A DNA stretch of 64,000 nucleotides, taken from Diphasiastrum complanatum (taxonomy: Eukaryota > Streptophyta > Lycopodiopsida > Lycopodiales > Lycopodiaceae). Made by a program: the position numbers and the translations under genes. Shown piece after piece: positions 62,560 through 64,000 of the stretch (positions within the stretch are counted from its first letter, which is position 1; every line of letters starts with the position of its first letter). Under the pieces are notes generated by a model, which did no database searches, had not been told where the DNA came from, and was given only the letters and a program-made list of their open reading frames with translations. The stretch covers positions 30,076,177 to 30,140,176 of the forward strand of contig CM055113.1 of assembly GCA_029204225.1 (NCBI GenBank), written 5' to 3'.

Positions 62560-63415
62560 GTAGATTACCCCGGATGAATAAACAAGATAGTGGAATTTTG
62601 GTAATGATTGGCCATCTTACCAAATCGACTATGTTTATTTGCGTAAAGACCAAATAATTATTTGAGTATCTATTTTGGCTTTATGGATTACCAAAGTGAC
62701 ATTATGAACATTCGCGATTCGAAGTTCACTATTCGCTTTTGGTGGCCGTATTTGCTAAACTAGAGATGACTCTGAACTTAAAGTTCTTCTAATCATTGGT
62801 AGTTGCCTTCTTTTATTGAGTATAGGACAAGAATTCGATGAATTACGATTGACGAATCATAGTTCAGATTCTAGCTATACTTGATTGTTTAAAAGAAGGA
62901 TTACCTGGGTGATCAGAAGATCAGTTAAGATATGTATTCATATTTTCTTAGCGATCTCCTCGAAGAGGAAGCTATCCCTGATGGAGATTGAATTACAATA
63001 AGCATTTGGCTACCGGTTATAGCCCGTGCGTGCTTACATATAGTTTTTAAACTATATCACCCATTGCGGTAGAGACTCGGGCGTTCAAGTTTCAGAAAGT
63101 AGCGGATTTCTTACATGATATGTAGGAAATGCTACGGATTGCACGTGAGAATGTCTAGAGTACCCAGGATGGGGACCGACATTATGCAAGTCTGAAAAGA
63201 TCACCAAGAGACTTCCAAGTGGGAGATTGGGTATTTTTTTTGAGAATCTCGATGAATTCAAGTGTATACGTACCGGCTAGCATTACTAATCGTCCCCTAG
63301 ATATAGAGGACCGTTTAAGATCTTGAAAAAGATCGGATTCTTAGCTTACCAATCAAAACTCCCGGATGGATCTCAAGTGCATCCCGTATTTCACGTAAGC
63401 CGTCTCTGAAAGAGT
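62560..63415 (+). pseudogene. decayed gypsy integrase
   Basis: 62580-62670 reads LPRMNKQDSGILVMIGHLTK and STMFICVKTK. 62690-62750 reads WLYGLPK and, one frame over, RDSKFTIRFWWPY, the second acidic region. 63185-63400 reads RHYASLKRSPRDFQVGDWVF, GPFKILKKIGFLAYQSKLPD and GSQVHPVFHVSRL, the integrase C-terminal GPF/Y module. Many stops and slips. Chromovirus-like, distinct from Gypsy-A. Confidence 0.75.
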
Positions 63416-63429
63416 CTAATCGACTAATC

Positions 63430-64000
63430 GGTTTTAATCTTCATCCAAGTTTTATCTAGTTCTGCAGATTTTCTCGTGTCTTTACACAGTCTACAAATTT
63501 ACAAGTGTTTTTACATAGTTTGCAGAAATACATGGAGTTTGACAACAGTGTCATATTTTCTCTCTCTACAATCCAGACTTTGTTGCCTATCTTATGCAAA
63601 TAGACTGTTTACGGCCAATATCGACTGCTTATCAGCAATCAATGAGAAGGAACTAGATGAATGCCAGCGGACACCAACCAATTGGCAATCACATAATTAC
63701 TTAGTATAAATCAGCTGTTCATACATCTCTTTCCTGTGCTCTTATCAAGCAGATCATTCACAATAAAAAAGTATTGTTGTTAGCTCTCTATCAAGCTTTC
63801 AAGCTTGAACTCTCTTGAGCATTCTAGCTGGAAGCAGAAAGTTTCCGCTGCTATTATCTATCCTATTTCTGACAGGTGAGTCATGGCCATGCAGTGTCTC
63901 AAGAGGAGAGCACTTCTGCCTTGGTTCGCATTTATCTTCTTAAGTATTGCATAGAGGATGGAATAGTGATGAGAAATGGCAAGGCGCTTATTCCAGCTTG
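63430..64000 (+). other. LTR-like sequence, then an open frame leaving the window
   Basis: 63430-63850 has LTR-like composition with AATAAAAAAG (63763) and the palindrome CAAGCTTTCAAGCTTG (63791-63806). From about 63872 a frame stays open to the end: SQEESTSALVRIYLLKYCIE, then DGIVMRNGKALIPA. An AG at about 63890 could be a splice acceptor. Family not recognised. Confidence 0.3.

Overview
This window looks like transposon-dominated nuclear DNA of a land plant with a repeat-rich genome. I see no bacterial, viral or organellar gene organisation. The evidence is plant-type BED/DUF659 hAT transposases with spliceosomal introns, Ty1/copia elements primed by initiator-Met tRNA (TGGTATCAGAGC), Ty3/gypsy elements with a tRNA-Asp-type primer site, long GA/CT microsatellites, and two exons of a plant PH/START (EDR2-like) gene. 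A fern, lycophyte or gymnosperm would fit, but the species cannot be fixed from sequence alone. Only one host gene is recognisable; almost everything else is a mobile element in some stage of decay.

Layout. 1-5130: hAT-1, a multi-exon BED + DUF659 + dimerisation transposase with an AT-hook tail. 5171-12240: hAT-2, a second, more broken relative. It has a nested copia scrap at 8640-9252, a separate small reverse-strand gene (10911-11234), an 84-bp tandem array, and palindromic GGTACCGCGG-type ends abutting (TA)n. 12280-17116: Copia-B on the minus strand, with a complete right LTR and a truncated left LTR; it lies against a LINE 3' end (17121-17880). 17.9-21.6 kb: AT-rich, with a pair of palindromic cassettes. 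21601-22755: exons 2 and 1 of a PH-domain (EDR2-like) host gene on the minus strand, with a perfect 121-bp CT run against the ATG and an ACGTG-rich upstream region at 23.9-24.6 kb. 24.6-28.4 kb: AT-rich, with a gypsy primer-binding site facing left. 28.4-29.6 kb: a copia-integrase/gypsy-gag chimera. 29.8-30.9 kb: LTR-like. 33.9-36.0 kb: a gypsy element collapsed from RT directly to the integrase tail, plus its LTR. 36.0-42.1 kb: Gypsy-A (plus strand, gag to integrase). 42.2-46.1 kb: a ~500-bp duplicated segment bracketing two head-to-head copia fragments (D minus, E plus). 46.1-47.2 kb: a reverse-strand Gypsy-A gag. 47.2-49.1 kb: a putative non-autonomous DNA transposon with CG-bearing inverted subterminal repeats. 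49.1-49.5 kb: an unrecognised ORF. 49.7 kb: a CT microsatellite. 50-52.3 kb: Gypsy-F pol (minus). 52704-58852: Copia-C, full length with both LTRs, primer site, polypurine tract and a 5-bp target-site duplication (ATTCA). 61760-62122: a MITE. 62.5-63.4 kb: decayed gypsy integrase. 63.4-64.0 kb: LTR-like sequence and an open frame that leaves the window.

How the parts work together. The elements form nested layers, not one pathway. In the copia and gypsy elements the usual order gag-protease-integrase-RT-RNase H (copia) or gag-protease-RT-RNase H-integrase (gypsy) can be followed, and nearly all carry stops, frameshifts or active-site changes. The EDR2-like gene shows only its first two exons; the remaining exons were not found in the 21.6 kb downstream, so it is either truncated or has a very long, transposon-filled intron. 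The most distinctive signals are three. First, hAT elements whose 3' ends share a terminal sequence next to (TA)n and whose subterminal regions carry different CGCG-centred palindromes. Second, arrays of the palindrome CACACGTGTG in the LTRs of one copia lineage. Third, the 47.2-49.1 kb inverted-repeat element.
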